This document shows positions 24,415 through 32,807 of a stretch of DNA of 64,000 nt, piece by piece. The DNA lies in the NCBI GenBank assembly GCA_001898225.1, contig MKTJ01000072.1, positions 1-64,000 of the forward strand, given 5' to 3'. A model generated the notes under the pieces. The model was not told the origin of the DNA and made no database searches. It saw only the letters and a program-made list of their open reading frames with translations. This DNA comes from Chloroflexi bacterium 54-19 (lineage in GTDB: Bacteria; Chloroflexota; Chloroflexia; Chloroheliales; Chloroheliaceae). Every line of letters starts with the position of its first letter. Positions within the stretch are counted from its first letter, which is position 1. Both the position numbers and the translations under genes were made by a program.

Positions 24415-24511
24415 CTGGGGCAGTAGCAGCTAGTATTGGTAAGTTTTGATTTGATACAAACCGGCTTATTTATAAGCAGTTTACATATAAAATAAGGAGC
24501 ATATTTACACG

Positions 24512-24757
24512 ATGTCACAGGAATTCAAGGTTGTACAGGTACTGGATGCAAAAGGTAAAAGCTGTCCTGGCCCAATCATCGCCCTCAAGAAAGCCATAAA
24601 AAATCTGGCAGCAGGCGACGTGTTGGAGGTGCAGGCTACCGATCCCGGTTCGGTGGAGGATTTCAAAGCCTGGACCGAGGAGACCGGTCACCTGTTACTT
24701 GACAGCCAGCGCAGTGGCGGGGTGTTTACCTACTACGTTCAGAAAACCGAGGAATAA
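24512..24757 (+). CDS. tusA: TusA-family sulfur carrier protein
   Basis: This 81-residue protein has the hallmark VLDAKGKSCPGPIIALKKAI, with the persulfide-carrying cysteine in the CPxP motif at residue 18. It ends in the usual beta strand GGVFTYYVQKTEE. It accepts sulfur from rhodanese or DsrE2 and passes it on. AAGGAG precedes the ATG. It lies between dsrE2 and the dioxygenase/rhodanese fusion (4 nt gap), so the three are one transcript. The function here is more likely sulfur detoxification or oxidation than tRNA thiolation. Confidence 0.93.
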   Translation: MSQEFKVVQVLDAKGKSCPGPIIALKKAIKNLAAGDVLEVQATDPGSVEDFKAWTEETGHLLLDSQRSGGVFTYYVQKTEE

Positions 24758-24761
24758 CTTC

Positions 24762-26141
24762 ATGCTTTATCTAAGGCAGTTTAGAATTCCGGATATGGGT
24801 TGCGCCTCTTATCTGATCGGTTCGCAGGGTAAAGCCCTGGTGATTGACCCGCAGTGGCGTATCGAACCTTATCTCAAAGTAGCCCGCAAAGAGGGGTTTG
24901 AAATTACCGGGGTGGTAGATACTCATCTCCATGCCGACCACGTCAGTGGCAACCGCCGCCTGGCGGCCCAGGCAAACGCCCAAATTTATCTTCATGAGGA
25001 TGCCAGGGCCGGTTTCGAGTATACTGCCCTTAAAGGCGGCCAGGTTATAGAGTTAGGTGATGCTATACTTGAAGTTTTGCACACCCCCGGCCACACTGGT
25101 GAGTCCATTATGCTCAAAGTAACCGACCGCGCCGTACCGGAACCGGAAAAAGAGCCTATACTTTTGACCGGCGATACTCTCTTTATCGGGGATGTAGGCC
25201 GGCCTGACCTGGCGGGTGAGGAGGGGGCCGCCCAGCTTTTTGAGAGCCTGAAAACCCTGGCGGCCTTACCGGATGAAACGGTTATTTACCCGGCGCACCT
25301 GGCTGGTTCGCTCTGCGGACGCAATCTCAGCAAAGACCATTCCTGTACCCTGGGGCGCCAGCGCCAGTTTAACGAACCGCTCAATATCGAGGACCGTCAG
25401 GCTTTCGTGCATTTCTTGATGGATGAAGTTCCGCCACATCCGGCTGATTTTAAGCGGATTATCGAGCTTAACCGCAATGGCCCGCCCCTGGCAGTGGCTG
25501 CTCCGATAGAACTCACAGCAGAAGTTGTCAATGAATTAGTATTGGAGGGCGCAAAAGTAGTGGACCTCCGCGAACCAGCCGATTTCTGGCAAGGCCACCT
25601 GGCGGGCGCGCTTAATGTACCGGTCTACAGCAATCACTTTGGGCCTAATACAGCCAACTTTGTTGGTCATAAAACCCCCCTAATCCTGATAGCGGAAGAT
25701 GAAACAGATGCCCAGGAGGCAGTCGAACTCCTGGCAAATATTGGGCGCAGTCAGGTGCGGGGGTTTATCACTCCGGAGGTACTTTTCAACCAGTTTGAAA
25801 TAACACAAACTGCTCAGATTGATAATAACGGATTCTGCCAGGCCCTGGCCAAGGGCCACCTGGCCTTGCTAGATGTGCGCCAACCGGCCGAATATGAGTC
25901 TGGCAGCGCTCCGCAAGCCTTAAATATCCCTTTGCGCAACCTCGACCAACCGGAAAACCTGGAAGCAGTCCAACAGTTAGCCAGGCAGGCCCTGACGTTG
26001 GGGCAGGAACTGGTTGTATTATGCGCCAATGGAAACCGCTCTAGCGTGGCAGCTTCTTACTTAGAGGGAATGGGCATAAAGGGCCGCAACCTGGTAGGTG
26101 GCTATAACGCCTGCAAAGAGGAACTGACCGGGGCTAGATAA
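24762..26141 (+). CDS. Persulfide dioxygenase (ETHE1-like) fused to two rhodanese domains
   Basis: This has 459 residues from the ATG at 24762; an upstream frame overlaps tusA and is not used. Residues 1-240 form a metallo-beta-lactamase-fold dioxygenase with iron ligands in DTHLHADHVSG, HTPGHTGES and GDTLFIGDVGRPDL and the PAHLAGSLCG loop. It oxidises glutathione- or bacillithiol-type persulfide to sulfite. A first rhodanese domain (about 265-355; VVDLREPADFWQGHLAGALN) lacks an evident active-site cysteine. The second (about 370-459) is complete: LLDVRQPAEYESG and VLCANGNRSS. As last gene of the operon it supplies the oxidative step that the sulfite exporter on the other arm would complement. 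Confidence 0.9.
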   Translation: MLYLRQFRIPDMGCASYLIGSQGKALVIDPQWRIEPYLKVARKEGFEITGVVDTHLHADHVSGNRRLAAQANAQIYLHEDARAGFEYTALKGGQVIELGDAILEVLHTPGHTGESIMLKVTDRAVPEPEKEPILLTGDTLFIGDVGRPDLAGEEGAAQLFESLKTLAALPDETVIYPAHLAGSLCGRNLSKDHSCTLGRQRQFNEPLNIEDRQAFVHFLMDEVPPHPADFKRIIELNRNGPPLAVAAPIELTAEVVNELVLEGAKVVDLREPADFWQGHLAGALNVPVYSNHFGPNTANFVGHKTPLILIAEDETDAQEAVELLANIGRSQVRGFITPEVLFNQFEITQTAQIDNNGFCQALAKGHLALLDVRQPAEYESGSAPQALNIPLRNLDQPENLEAVQQLARQALTLGQELVVLCANGNRSSVAASYLEGMGIKGRNLVGGYNACKEELTGAR

Positions 26142-26267
26142 GTTTGGGCCGGGCCAACCAAACCAGACCCGACTTAATAGCCTTAAATTTGGGGAGTAGT
26201 TCAACCCGAACCGGTGATTTTGTTGCAAGCCAGCTAGAGGGTTCCAGGTGGTAAGTTTAGTCCGTGG

Positions 26268-26310
26268 ATTACGGCCTCCTTCAATTTCCGTCACTGAAGG
26301 AGGCCGTAAT
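26268..26310 (+). terminator. 16-bp perfect hairpin after the pdo operon
   Basis: ATTACGGCCTCCTTCA (26268-26283) pairs perfectly with TGAAGGAGGCCGTAAT (26295-26310) across an 11-nt loop. No T-tract follows, so it may end or stabilise the transcript; a classical terminator is not certain. Confidence 0.6.
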
Positions 26311-26387
26311 AAATGCTCCGGTTAAACCTGGCCTGGCTAATAGCTGGTAAAGTTACACGAATTAACGAATAAAGAAAGAGCTAAAGA

Positions 26388-26876
26388 ATGTCTGAAGACG
26401 CCGTGGAAAGGCTAATGGTAAAATCATTTACTACTTTTATCATCAATTCAATAGAGGGTGTCATGAAGTGCCTGGATGGATTTGACGAGCAGCAGCTTAA
26501 CTGGCGGCCCCCGGCCGCTGAAAGCAATAGTCTCTACGTTATCGCCAATCACGTTCTACAAAACAGCCAGGAAAATCTGTTAAAGATCCTGGGCGGTCAG
26601 GCCACCAGTGAACTTCCGATCAAAGGTATCAGTAGAGAGGAAATTTTCAGCGCTCAGGGAAATAGTCCCCAACTCCTTTACAAAGAGTGGCAGGTCCTAA
26701 AACAGGAAATTATCCGGCAATTAAATGGGTTGAGCGATAAAGAACTTAACAGAGAAATTGAACATCCCAGGCGCGGTTGCATCACCGTGCACGACATTCT
26801 TCTGGCCGTTACCAGCCATATGGCCGAACATCTGGGACACGCCGAGTTAACCCGCGATATGGTAAAGAGAATTTAG
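26388..26876 (+). CDS. DinB-family four-helix protein
   Basis: This 162-residue DinB/YfiT-like protein has no signal peptide. The three histidines expected to bind a divalent metal are visible in YVIANHVLQNSQENLLK (about residue 55) and SHMAEHLGHAEL (about 145-155). Members can be thiol-dependent transferases using bacillithiol or mycothiol, but most are uncharacterised. It is a lone gene downstream of the sulfur operon. The PIG-L/BshB-like gene nearby makes a thiol-transferase role attractive though unproved. Confidence 0.85.
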   Translation: MSEDAVERLMVKSFTTFIINSIEGVMKCLDGFDEQQLNWRPPAAESNSLYVIANHVLQNSQENLLKILGGQATSELPIKGISREEIFSAQGNSPQLLYKEWQVLKQEIIRQLNGLSDKELNREIEHPRRGCITVHDILLAVTSHMAEHLGHAELTRDMVKRI

Positions 26877-27340
26877 GTTAACCTGGAAGTTTCTATAATA
26901 AAGGGTTTATGGGGTTAGAGCTTGTGCCAGCAGGAACCCAGGCTTAGCGGGTAAAATCGTATCAATTGAGTTCAAAAGTGCTTTCAAAACTGATTCATTT
27001 AAGTAATTAGAAATATTATTTATAATAAATAACCCATTAGGAAAGGCAAAGTTTTCTAATCGAATATTTCAGTCCATTTATTGCTCTAACCCTAAATTCT
27101 CCTCTTGTAACGGTTAACAAGAAAGGTCATTTATCCCAGGATTTACACCTGCAACTCGTCGAGCAGGTTCAGGCACTACTACCACCAGCTGGTTCTGTCA
27201 TAACTCATCTCAGTAACACTAATACTGAACAAAAACCGCTTCATTTAGTTTAAGGCTATCCCGGTAACTAAAGTGAGGTTCTTTTACAAAAATTACTTCT
27301 CAACTCCCAAAAATTCTAAAGTCAAAGAACGGGATTTAAA
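26877..27340. other. Intergenic region, no gene recognised
   Basis: This AT-rich stretch of 464 bases follows the DinB gene. One CGAATAT half-site occurs near 27060 without a partner, so I do not call an operator. No clear terminator or promoter was seen. Confidence 0.4.
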
Positions 27341-27451
27341 ATGGCTTGCCCATTTTGTAAAGAGGAAGCTAGTCTGGATGCAGGCACCTTTGCCAGTTTA
27401 GAAATAATCTTCCCTGTAAAGGCGGTAAAAACAGGGTGTTGTCTGAAATGA
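27341..27451 (+). CDS. Possible 36-residue cysteine-motif microprotein
   Basis: ATG at 27341 opens a 36-residue frame that begins MACPFCKEEASLDAG and ends KAVKTGCCLK. The two cysteine pairs (CPFC and CC near the end) suggest a small zinc- or redox-binding protein, or the surviving N-terminus of a larger one. There is no good ribosome binding site. It is convergent with the NarK gene. Unrecognised and speculative. Confidence 0.3.
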   Translation: MACPFCKEEASLDAGTFASLEIIFPVKAVKTGCCLK

Positions 27452-27485
27452 AACGCAACCGTCTATTCCCACCTGCCGCAAAAAC

Positions 27486-28697
27486 TCAGGCCGGGGTTGA
27501 AACGCCTTTGCTGGCCCGGCTAAGACCCCTGTTTAATATTAGCATGGTAAGGGCCAGGCATATCAAAGCTACCCCGGCCAACAGTATATAACCCAAGGCA
27601 TAGCTGCCCATGGTGGTCTTAAAAAGACCCATCACCAGGGGCGGGAAGAATCCACCCAGACCGCCCGCCGCTCCCACCAGGCCGGTTACCGTACCGGCTT
27701 CCTTGCCAAAATACTGGGGTACGAGTTTGAAGACCGCCCCGTTGCCCAGGCCCAGGAACAGGGCGATGACCAGGAAACAAACCGTCAGAATTTCGATGCC
27801 GGGGCCAAAAGCCAGCGCCAGGGCCATTACCGGCACCACCGCAAAGACCGCCGTCAAAATCTTGTTGGCCCCCAGTTTATCCGAAAGCCAGCCACCCAGG
27901 GGCCGGGCAAAGGTCGCCAGCACTACAAAGATAGCGGCCCGGTCTGCCGAACTGATGCCGTTCACTTCCCGGTCGATATTGGGAAACAGGTCTTGTAAAA
28001 GTTTTGGTAGATAGAGGCCAAAGGCCACAAACCCACCGAAGGTGATGAAATAAAAGAGACTGAACAGCCAGGTTAACCTGTTTTCCCTTAAAATCGTCAG
28101 ACGCTGCCCCATGGTCTTGGTCGGCCCGGCCGGGCGCGGTTCATCCCCGGCGATAAAGTAGAAAAGCACCGCCATCACCAGGACAATCCCACCAAAGAGC
28201 AAAAAAGCACTCCGCCAGCCGTCCGGCCCGGAAGCGGCGAGACCGGGGGCGACCCGCTGGCTGATAGCGGTGCCGATATTGCCCATCCCGAAAATCCCGG
28301 CCACCAGCCCCTGCTTCTCAGGGGTGAACCAGCGGTTTACAATCGGAATACCGACCGCGAAACTGCTGCCGCCCATACCGAGCAGGAAGGCCCAGAAAAT
28401 AAAGGCCCCAAAGCTGTTGGCAAACTGGAAGCCCAGGCACGGCACCGCGCAAAAAGCCAGCAAAATGGTCATGACCCGGCGACCTCCATAGCGGTCGGTC
28501 AGGACACCCATCGGTATCCGGGCAACCGAACCGAGAATGACCGGGACGGCAATCAAAACGCTAATCCCAAAATCGTCAATATTGTACTGGGCTTTAAGGG
28601 TTTTTTGAAGGGGTGACAGGAGCGACCAGATCGCGAAAGAGGACGCGAAAGCCAGGGTCGCCATGGTTAAAGCTATATAACCTTTACGACTGTTCAT
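27486..28697 (-). CDS. NarK/NNP-family nitrate/nitrite transporter
   Basis: This 403-residue major-facilitator protein has 12 helices. The loop 2-3 motif is MGVLTDRYGGRRVM (about 65-80). The NNP nitrate signature occurs in LGLGNGAVFKLVPQYFG and GTVTGLVGAAGGLGGFFPPL (about 320-355), with arginines in the first and second halves expected to bind nitrate. It works in the inner membrane, importing nitrate or exporting nitrite. It lies on the same strand and about 290 nt downstream of the nitrate-reductase-like operon, possibly with its own promoter. Confidence 0.9.
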   Translation of the reverse strand: MNSRKGYIALTMATLAFASSFAIWSLLSPLQKTLKAQYNIDDFGISVLIAVPVILGSVARIPMGVLTDRYGGRRVMTILLAFCAVPCLGFQFANSFGAFIFWAFLLGMGGSSFAVGIPIVNRWFTPEKQGLVAGIFGMGNIGTAISQRVAPGLAASGPDGWRSAFLLFGGIVLVMAVLFYFIAGDEPRPAGPTKTMGQRLTILRENRLTWLFSLFYFITFGGFVAFGLYLPKLLQDLFPNIDREVNGISSADRAAIFVVLATFARPLGGWLSDKLGANKILTAVFAVVPVMALALAFGPGIEILTVCFLVIALFLGLGNGAVFKLVPQYFGKEAGTVTGLVGAAGGLGGFFPPLVMGLFKTTMGSYALGYILLAGVALICLALTMLILNRGLSRASKGVSTPA

Positions 28698-28983
28698 ATT
28701 CCTAAATTTCTCTATTTTTAACCTTTAGCAGGTTTTCCATTAACCCTCCAAACCGGCCCGGTTATTACAAGGGTAAGTTTTATTAACAACGGTAATAATT
28801 TACCCACCCCTGGTAAATAAACCGATAAAAAGGGTTTAAAAATGGTGAAAGGAAAACAGCTAAACGGTCTACAAGTTAGCGGCAACTCCTAAACCAAATT
28901 ACCGGGCCATGAATTAAAAACACCTCAGAAATGCCGGGTGACCAGGTTAGAAAGACAGGTTGCAAAGATTTAGCGGGCCGGAA

Positions 28984-29316
28984 TCAGGATAGCGGCCTTC
29001 GGCGGCGTTTTAACAGCCGCAAGGTTAAGAGACCACCCAGGAAGATAAGGCCCGAAACCAGCGGTAGCGGCCAGATGGGATTGTTGTGGTTACCCAGGAA
29101 GAGGTCCAGGGCTACCGTCAGGAGCCAGAGTTGGATGCCCATCAGTAAAATGCCGATTATAACTGCCGCCGTTAAGACCCCTTGCTGACCGGGTGTGGGA
29201 GATAGGTTAGCCCGAATATCTTCCTCGTCCGATTCAGGATGCAGATAGAGATGCGGTTGGGCAATATCCACCTCGCGCCGGGCCGGGTCGTCACGGTCAG
29301 GTTCTTTCATGCTCAT
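28984..29316 (-). CDS. Small two-helix membrane protein of the nitrate operon
   Basis: This 110-residue protein has an acidic cytoplasmic N-terminus (residues 1-45), two membrane helices (about 47-70 and 80-100) and a basic tail LRLLKRRRRPLS. I do not recognise a characterised family. Its start overlaps the stop of the Rieske gene by 4 nt, so it is translationally coupled and most likely a small subunit or anchor of the membrane redox complex encoded upstream. Confidence 0.75.
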   Translation of the reverse strand: MSMKEPDRDDPARREVDIAQPHLYLHPESDEEDIRANLSPTPGQQGVLTAAVIIGILLMGIQLWLLTVALDLFLGNHNNPIWPLPLVSGLIFLGGLLTLRLLKRRRRPLS

Positions 29317-29855
29317 GCGGTTTCCTCCTCGGCTATGATCATACCGTTCTCCTGCCTGATTCGGATGCGCGGTAAAGCCCGCTGGGGTGGACCTGCCACC
29401 GGGTCGCCAGTAACCGGGTCAAAGACGCCGTCGTGGCAGGGACAGAGCAACTCCTGGCGTTCCGGTTTGTAATAAACCGAGCAGGAGAGGTGGGTGCATT
29501 TCTGGCTGTAGGCCACAAACTGACCGCCGGGCAGGTGTAACAACACCGCCTGGTCGTCGGATGCGGGATAGTTAAAATAATAGGCGCTGCCTTCTGGCAC
29601 CTGGTTAGCCGCCACGACCTGTTGGGTCCTGGCCTGACCGGTTGTGCCAAACCAGTCCAGCACCGCCAACATGCTGGTCCCGCCGAATAGCGCACCCGAA
29701 GTTAAAACCGTGAACCGCAGGAGTTCGCGCCGGGATACCTGGTCGTCGGCGTCCCAGTGTAACGGGAATTGGGAACGCCAGCGCCGGGGCAGGGTGCGCC
29801 CCTGATTATAGGATAAGTCGAGATTTTTATTGTCGCCCTGGCTCATAGCACCCAC
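29313..29855 (-). CDS. Rieske 2Fe-2S protein
   Basis: This 180-residue protein carries one N-terminal membrane anchor (about 47-70), preceded by SRREL, which looks like a weakened twin-arginine signal. The Rieske fold has the two ligand boxes CTHLSCSVYY and CPCHDGVFD, the second close to GPPQRALPRIRI. It is likely extracytoplasmic and anchored. It overlaps the four-cluster ferredoxin gene upstream by 13 nt and the small membrane protein downstream by 4 nt. A Rieske protein is unusual beside a nitrate-reductase-like enzyme and suggests a quinol-to-reductase electron route. Confidence 0.9.
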   Translation of the reverse strand: MGAMSQGDNKNLDLSYNQGRTLPRRWRSQFPLHWDADDQVSRRELLRFTVLTSGALFGGTSMLAVLDWFGTTGQARTQQVVAANQVPEGSAYYFNYPASDDQAVLLHLPGGQFVAYSQKCTHLSCSVYYKPERQELLCPCHDGVFDPVTGDPVAGPPQRALPRIRIRQENGMIIAEEETA

Positions 29856-30466
29856 GCCTCCTGGTCCTGCCAGGCAGTCCCGGCTTCTTTAGCTTCAGCT
29901 TCACGCAGCAACGCCACAATATCCAGCATGGGTTCTTCCGGCGGCAGCACGTGGTAGACCCGCGTATTGACCTGCTGGGTGCCGAAAAGGGTCCGGTTGA
30001 CCGGGTGGCCGTTTCGCTGGGCCACAAATTCCTCGTAATCACCATACCAAAGGGCCCCGGTCGGACAAGCCTGGGCGCACCAGGGCTTGAGACCCTGGAC
30101 GGTCCGGTCGTAGCATAGGTTGCATTTCTTCATCAACCGGGCCTCGGCGTCAAACTTGGGGACGCCGAAAGGACAGGCGTAGACACAATTGCGGCAACCA
30201 ATACAACGGGAAGGCTCGGCCATCTGAACAACGCCTTCCGGGGTAATTAAAATCGCCATTACCGGGCAGACCTGGGCGCAAGGCGCGACCGGGTCGTTAC
30301 AATGCATGCAGACGGTGGGCTGGGTAGCGACGCTCTTGCCCCGGTCGATAAAGTCCACCATCACCATGCTTTCGCCCTTATGCGAGTCACATTCCCGGCA
30401 GGCCGCTTCGCAACTCCGGCAGCCGATACAGCGAGAGGGGTCTACAAATAGCGTTTTTATTGCCAT
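29843..30466 (-). CDS. Four-cluster ferredoxin (NarH/HybA-like electron-transfer subunit)
   Basis: I choose the ATG at 30466 (207 residues) because AGGAG precedes it; a further in-frame start adds six residues. Sixteen cysteines form four 4Fe-4S motifs: CIGCRSCEAACREC, CMHCNDPVAPCAQVC, CIGCRNCVYAC and CNLCYDRTVQGLKPWCAQAC. This is the electron-wire subunit of DMSO-reductase-family complexes, linking a haem or quinol-oxidising subunit to the molybdenum subunit. It has no Tat signal, so it faces the cytoplasm with the catalytic subunit encoded just upstream. It is shorter than true NarH. Confidence 0.92.
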   Translation of the reverse strand: MAIKTLFVDPSRCIGCRSCEAACRECDSHKGESMVMVDFIDRGKSVATQPTVCMHCNDPVAPCAQVCPVMAILITPEGVVQMAEPSRCIGCRNCVYACPFGVPKFDAEARLMKKCNLCYDRTVQGLKPWCAQACPTGALWYGDYEEFVAQRNGHPVNRTLFGTQQVNTRVYHVLPPEEPMLDIVALLREAEAKEAGTAWQDQEAWVL

Positions 30467-30497
30467 GATTTCTCCTGGTCTCACTTCTCACTTAGAT

Positions 30498-32798
30498 TTA
30501 ATGTTGTTTACCTTCTTTTTCCTGCGGCCCTTTGGTTTCACCGACCGCGTAAGGGAACATTTTGGGCGAATCCTGGGGTGTAAAGTTTATCTTTGGCGCG
30601 CCACCACTTACCGGAAGTGGCTGGTCGATTTTCTCCACCGTCGCCGCGCAAACCTTGTATTCAGGGATTTTCACGGTGGGGTCCACTGCCGGGTTGGTAA
30701 GCTGGTTGACGGCCCCGGCGTGGCCGTAGTGGAACGGGATAAAGATAGTATCGGGCCGGATAGTCGGCACGACCAGGGCTTTAAGCTCCATTGAACCGCG
30801 CGGGGACCGCACACGCACAATTTCCTGGTCTTTGATATTGAGCCGGGCTGCAGCCTGGGGATGAATTTCGACCCAGGGGTCGGGGGCATGGGCGTTCAGA
30901 AAGCCGAGGCGGCGGGTCTGGTTGCCGCTCAGGTAGTGGTAGATTACCCGGCCACTGGTCAGCCGGAAAGGGAAGTCCGGGCTTGGTTCTTCGGCGGGCG
31001 GTATAAAATCTATCGGGGTAAAGCGGGCTTTACCGTCCGGGTGATAGAATTTCTCGGTAAAAGGCCGGGGCGTGCCGGGATGGTCCAGGCTGGGGCAGGG
31101 CCAGAAGACCCCCTGCTGGCGGTCAATCTTCTCCCAGGTAATACCATAGTAATCGGCCACACCGCCCCTGGAAGCCCGGCGCAGTTCGTCCCAGATTTCG
31201 CGGGCGCTCTGGAAGGGGAAATATTGGCCCCGGCCCATTCCGCGGGCCAGGTCGCACAGAATTTCCCAATCCCGGCGGGCTTCACCGGGCGGTTCAGCGG
31301 CGGCGTTTATCTTGATGACGCGGCCTTCCAGGTTTGTGGTCGTGCCTTCGTCCTCGCACCAGACCGACCCAGGCAGTACCAGGTCGGCCAGTTCGGCAGT
31401 TTCCGACATGAAAAAGTCAATAACAATCAAAGGGTCAAGGGCGGTCAGGGCTTTTTTAACCAGGGCATTATCGGGCAGCGAGACCATCAGGTTGGAGCAA
31501 AGAATCAGGCAGCTTTTGATTTCACCTTTCGCCATGAGGTTCGGCATTTCAGTGGCGGCGGCTCCTTCCCAGGGCAGTTCATCCACCGGAACGCCCCAGA
31601 CCTCAGCGATTTCCTGGCGTTCGCTCGGCATGTCAATATGGCGGTAGCCCGGCAACTGGCTGGCCTTCTGGCCGTGTTCGCGCCCACCCTGGCCGTTGCC
31701 CTGCCCGGTCAACATCATGATACCGCCGCCCGGTTTACCCATCTGGCCGCGAGCAAGGGCCAGGTTTATCCCGGCCAGCACGTTATTGACGCCGTGGGAG
31801 TGATGTTCGATACCGCGTGCATGCATTATAAGCGAGGTAGCCGACCGGCCATAAATAAGGGCCGCCGCTTTTATCCGCGCCGCCGGGACGCCGGAAAGTT
31901 CCTGGGCCCGTTCGAGTGTGAACGGCTCCACCATTGTTTTGACCTGTTCCCAGTTATTGGTGCGGGCGGCGATATAAGCTTCGTCGACCAGCCCTTCGTG
32001 GATAATTACGCGGAGCATGGCGTTGAGGACAGCCACATCGGTCCCTGGTTTGACCGGTAACCAGACATCGGCGGTGCGGGCGGTGGGGGTTTCACGCGGG
32101 TCCAGTACAATCAGTTTCGAGCCACGGTCGCGCCCCTGCCAGACCCAGCGCGTCACAATCGGGAAGCACTCGGTCACGTTCGCGCCAAGGACCATAATAC
32201 AATCGGCCAGGGGAATATCGGGCATCGGGATAGGGGCCCGGTCCATGCCAAAAGCTTTGGTGTAAGCCCCTGCCGCTGACGACATACACAACCGCCCGTT
32301 ATAATCAATATGGCGGGTCTGTAAGCCGACCCTGGCGAATTTCCCGGCCAGGTAACACTTTTCGTTGGTCATCGAAGAACCGCTGTAGACCGCAACGGCG
32401 TCCTTGCCGTATTTGCTCTGAATATCTTTCCAGCGTGAAGTGATATAACCGAGGGCTTCTTCCCAGGTGCAGCGTTCCAGTTTGCCGCCCTTGCCGCCTC
32501 GCCGCAGCATCGGGTAAAGCAGGCGGTCGGGGTGATTGACCTGCTGGTAAGCGACAATCCCTTTAGGGCAAAGATTGCCCCGGTTGTGGACGTAATCACG
32601 GGGTTCTACCCCGATGACCTGGCCGTTGGCAACCTTGAGGTTCATGCCACATTGGACCCCGCAAAAAGCACAGTGGGTCGGCACCAACCTTTCGGCCACG
32701 GCGTCTTTGGCGTCCCATTGCTGACGGGTCCGCCCGGTCGACTCGAAATCATAGTTAAAGTCGCGATTGATTTCGAAAATGTCCTTGTTCACACTCAT
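30498..32798 (-). CDS. Molybdopterin oxidoreductase, NasC/NarB-like nitrate reductase
   Basis: This 766-residue enzyme of the DMSO-reductase superfamily has no Tat signal, so it is cytoplasmic. The N-terminal 4Fe-4S motif is HCAFCGVQCGMNLK, with a fourth Cys in NLCPKG. The Mo-ligand Cys is probably in NGRLCMSSAAGAYTKAFG (about residue 170). GQGNGQGGREHGQKASQLPG is a close match to the assimilatory nitrate reductase signature. The C-terminal domain VEIHPQAAARLNIKDQEIVR binds the pterin. Family length and motifs fit NasC/NarB, but the neighbours (ferredoxin, Rieske, di-haem membrane subunit) are those of a respiratory complex. A formate dehydrogenase role is less likely given NarK. Confidence 0.87.
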   Translation of the reverse strand: MSVNKDIFEINRDFNYDFESTGRTRQQWDAKDAVAERLVPTHCAFCGVQCGMNLKVANGQVIGVEPRDYVHNRGNLCPKGIVAYQQVNHPDRLLYPMLRRGGKGGKLERCTWEEALGYITSRWKDIQSKYGKDAVAVYSGSSMTNEKCYLAGKFARVGLQTRHIDYNGRLCMSSAAGAYTKAFGMDRAPIPMPDIPLADCIMVLGANVTECFPIVTRWVWQGRDRGSKLIVLDPRETPTARTADVWLPVKPGTDVAVLNAMLRVIIHEGLVDEAYIAARTNNWEQVKTMVEPFTLERAQELSGVPAARIKAAALIYGRSATSLIMHARGIEHHSHGVNNVLAGINLALARGQMGKPGGGIMMLTGQGNGQGGREHGQKASQLPGYRHIDMPSERQEIAEVWGVPVDELPWEGAAATEMPNLMAKGEIKSCLILCSNLMVSLPDNALVKKALTALDPLIVIDFFMSETAELADLVLPGSVWCEDEGTTTNLEGRVIKINAAAEPPGEARRDWEILCDLARGMGRGQYFPFQSAREIWDELRRASRGGVADYYGITWEKIDRQQGVFWPCPSLDHPGTPRPFTEKFYHPDGKARFTPIDFIPPAEEPSPDFPFRLTSGRVIYHYLSGNQTRRLGFLNAHAPDPWVEIHPQAAARLNIKDQEIVRVRSPRGSMELKALVVPTIRPDTIFIPFHYGHAGAVNQLTNPAVDPTVKIPEYKVCAATVEKIDQPLPVSGGAPKINFTPQDSPKMFPYAVGETKGPQEKEGKQH

Positions 32799-32807
32799 AA
32801 AAGGCTC

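Noticed and set aside
27054..27072. A single CGAATAT near 27060 resembling half of the ArsR operator
   Set aside because: No matching inverted half-site at the right spacing and no promoter beside it.
30861..32060. A 399-residue plus-strand frame opposite the molybdenum reductase
   Set aside because: Its length comes from the GC-rich codon pattern of the real gene on the other strand, whose cofactor motifs are intact.
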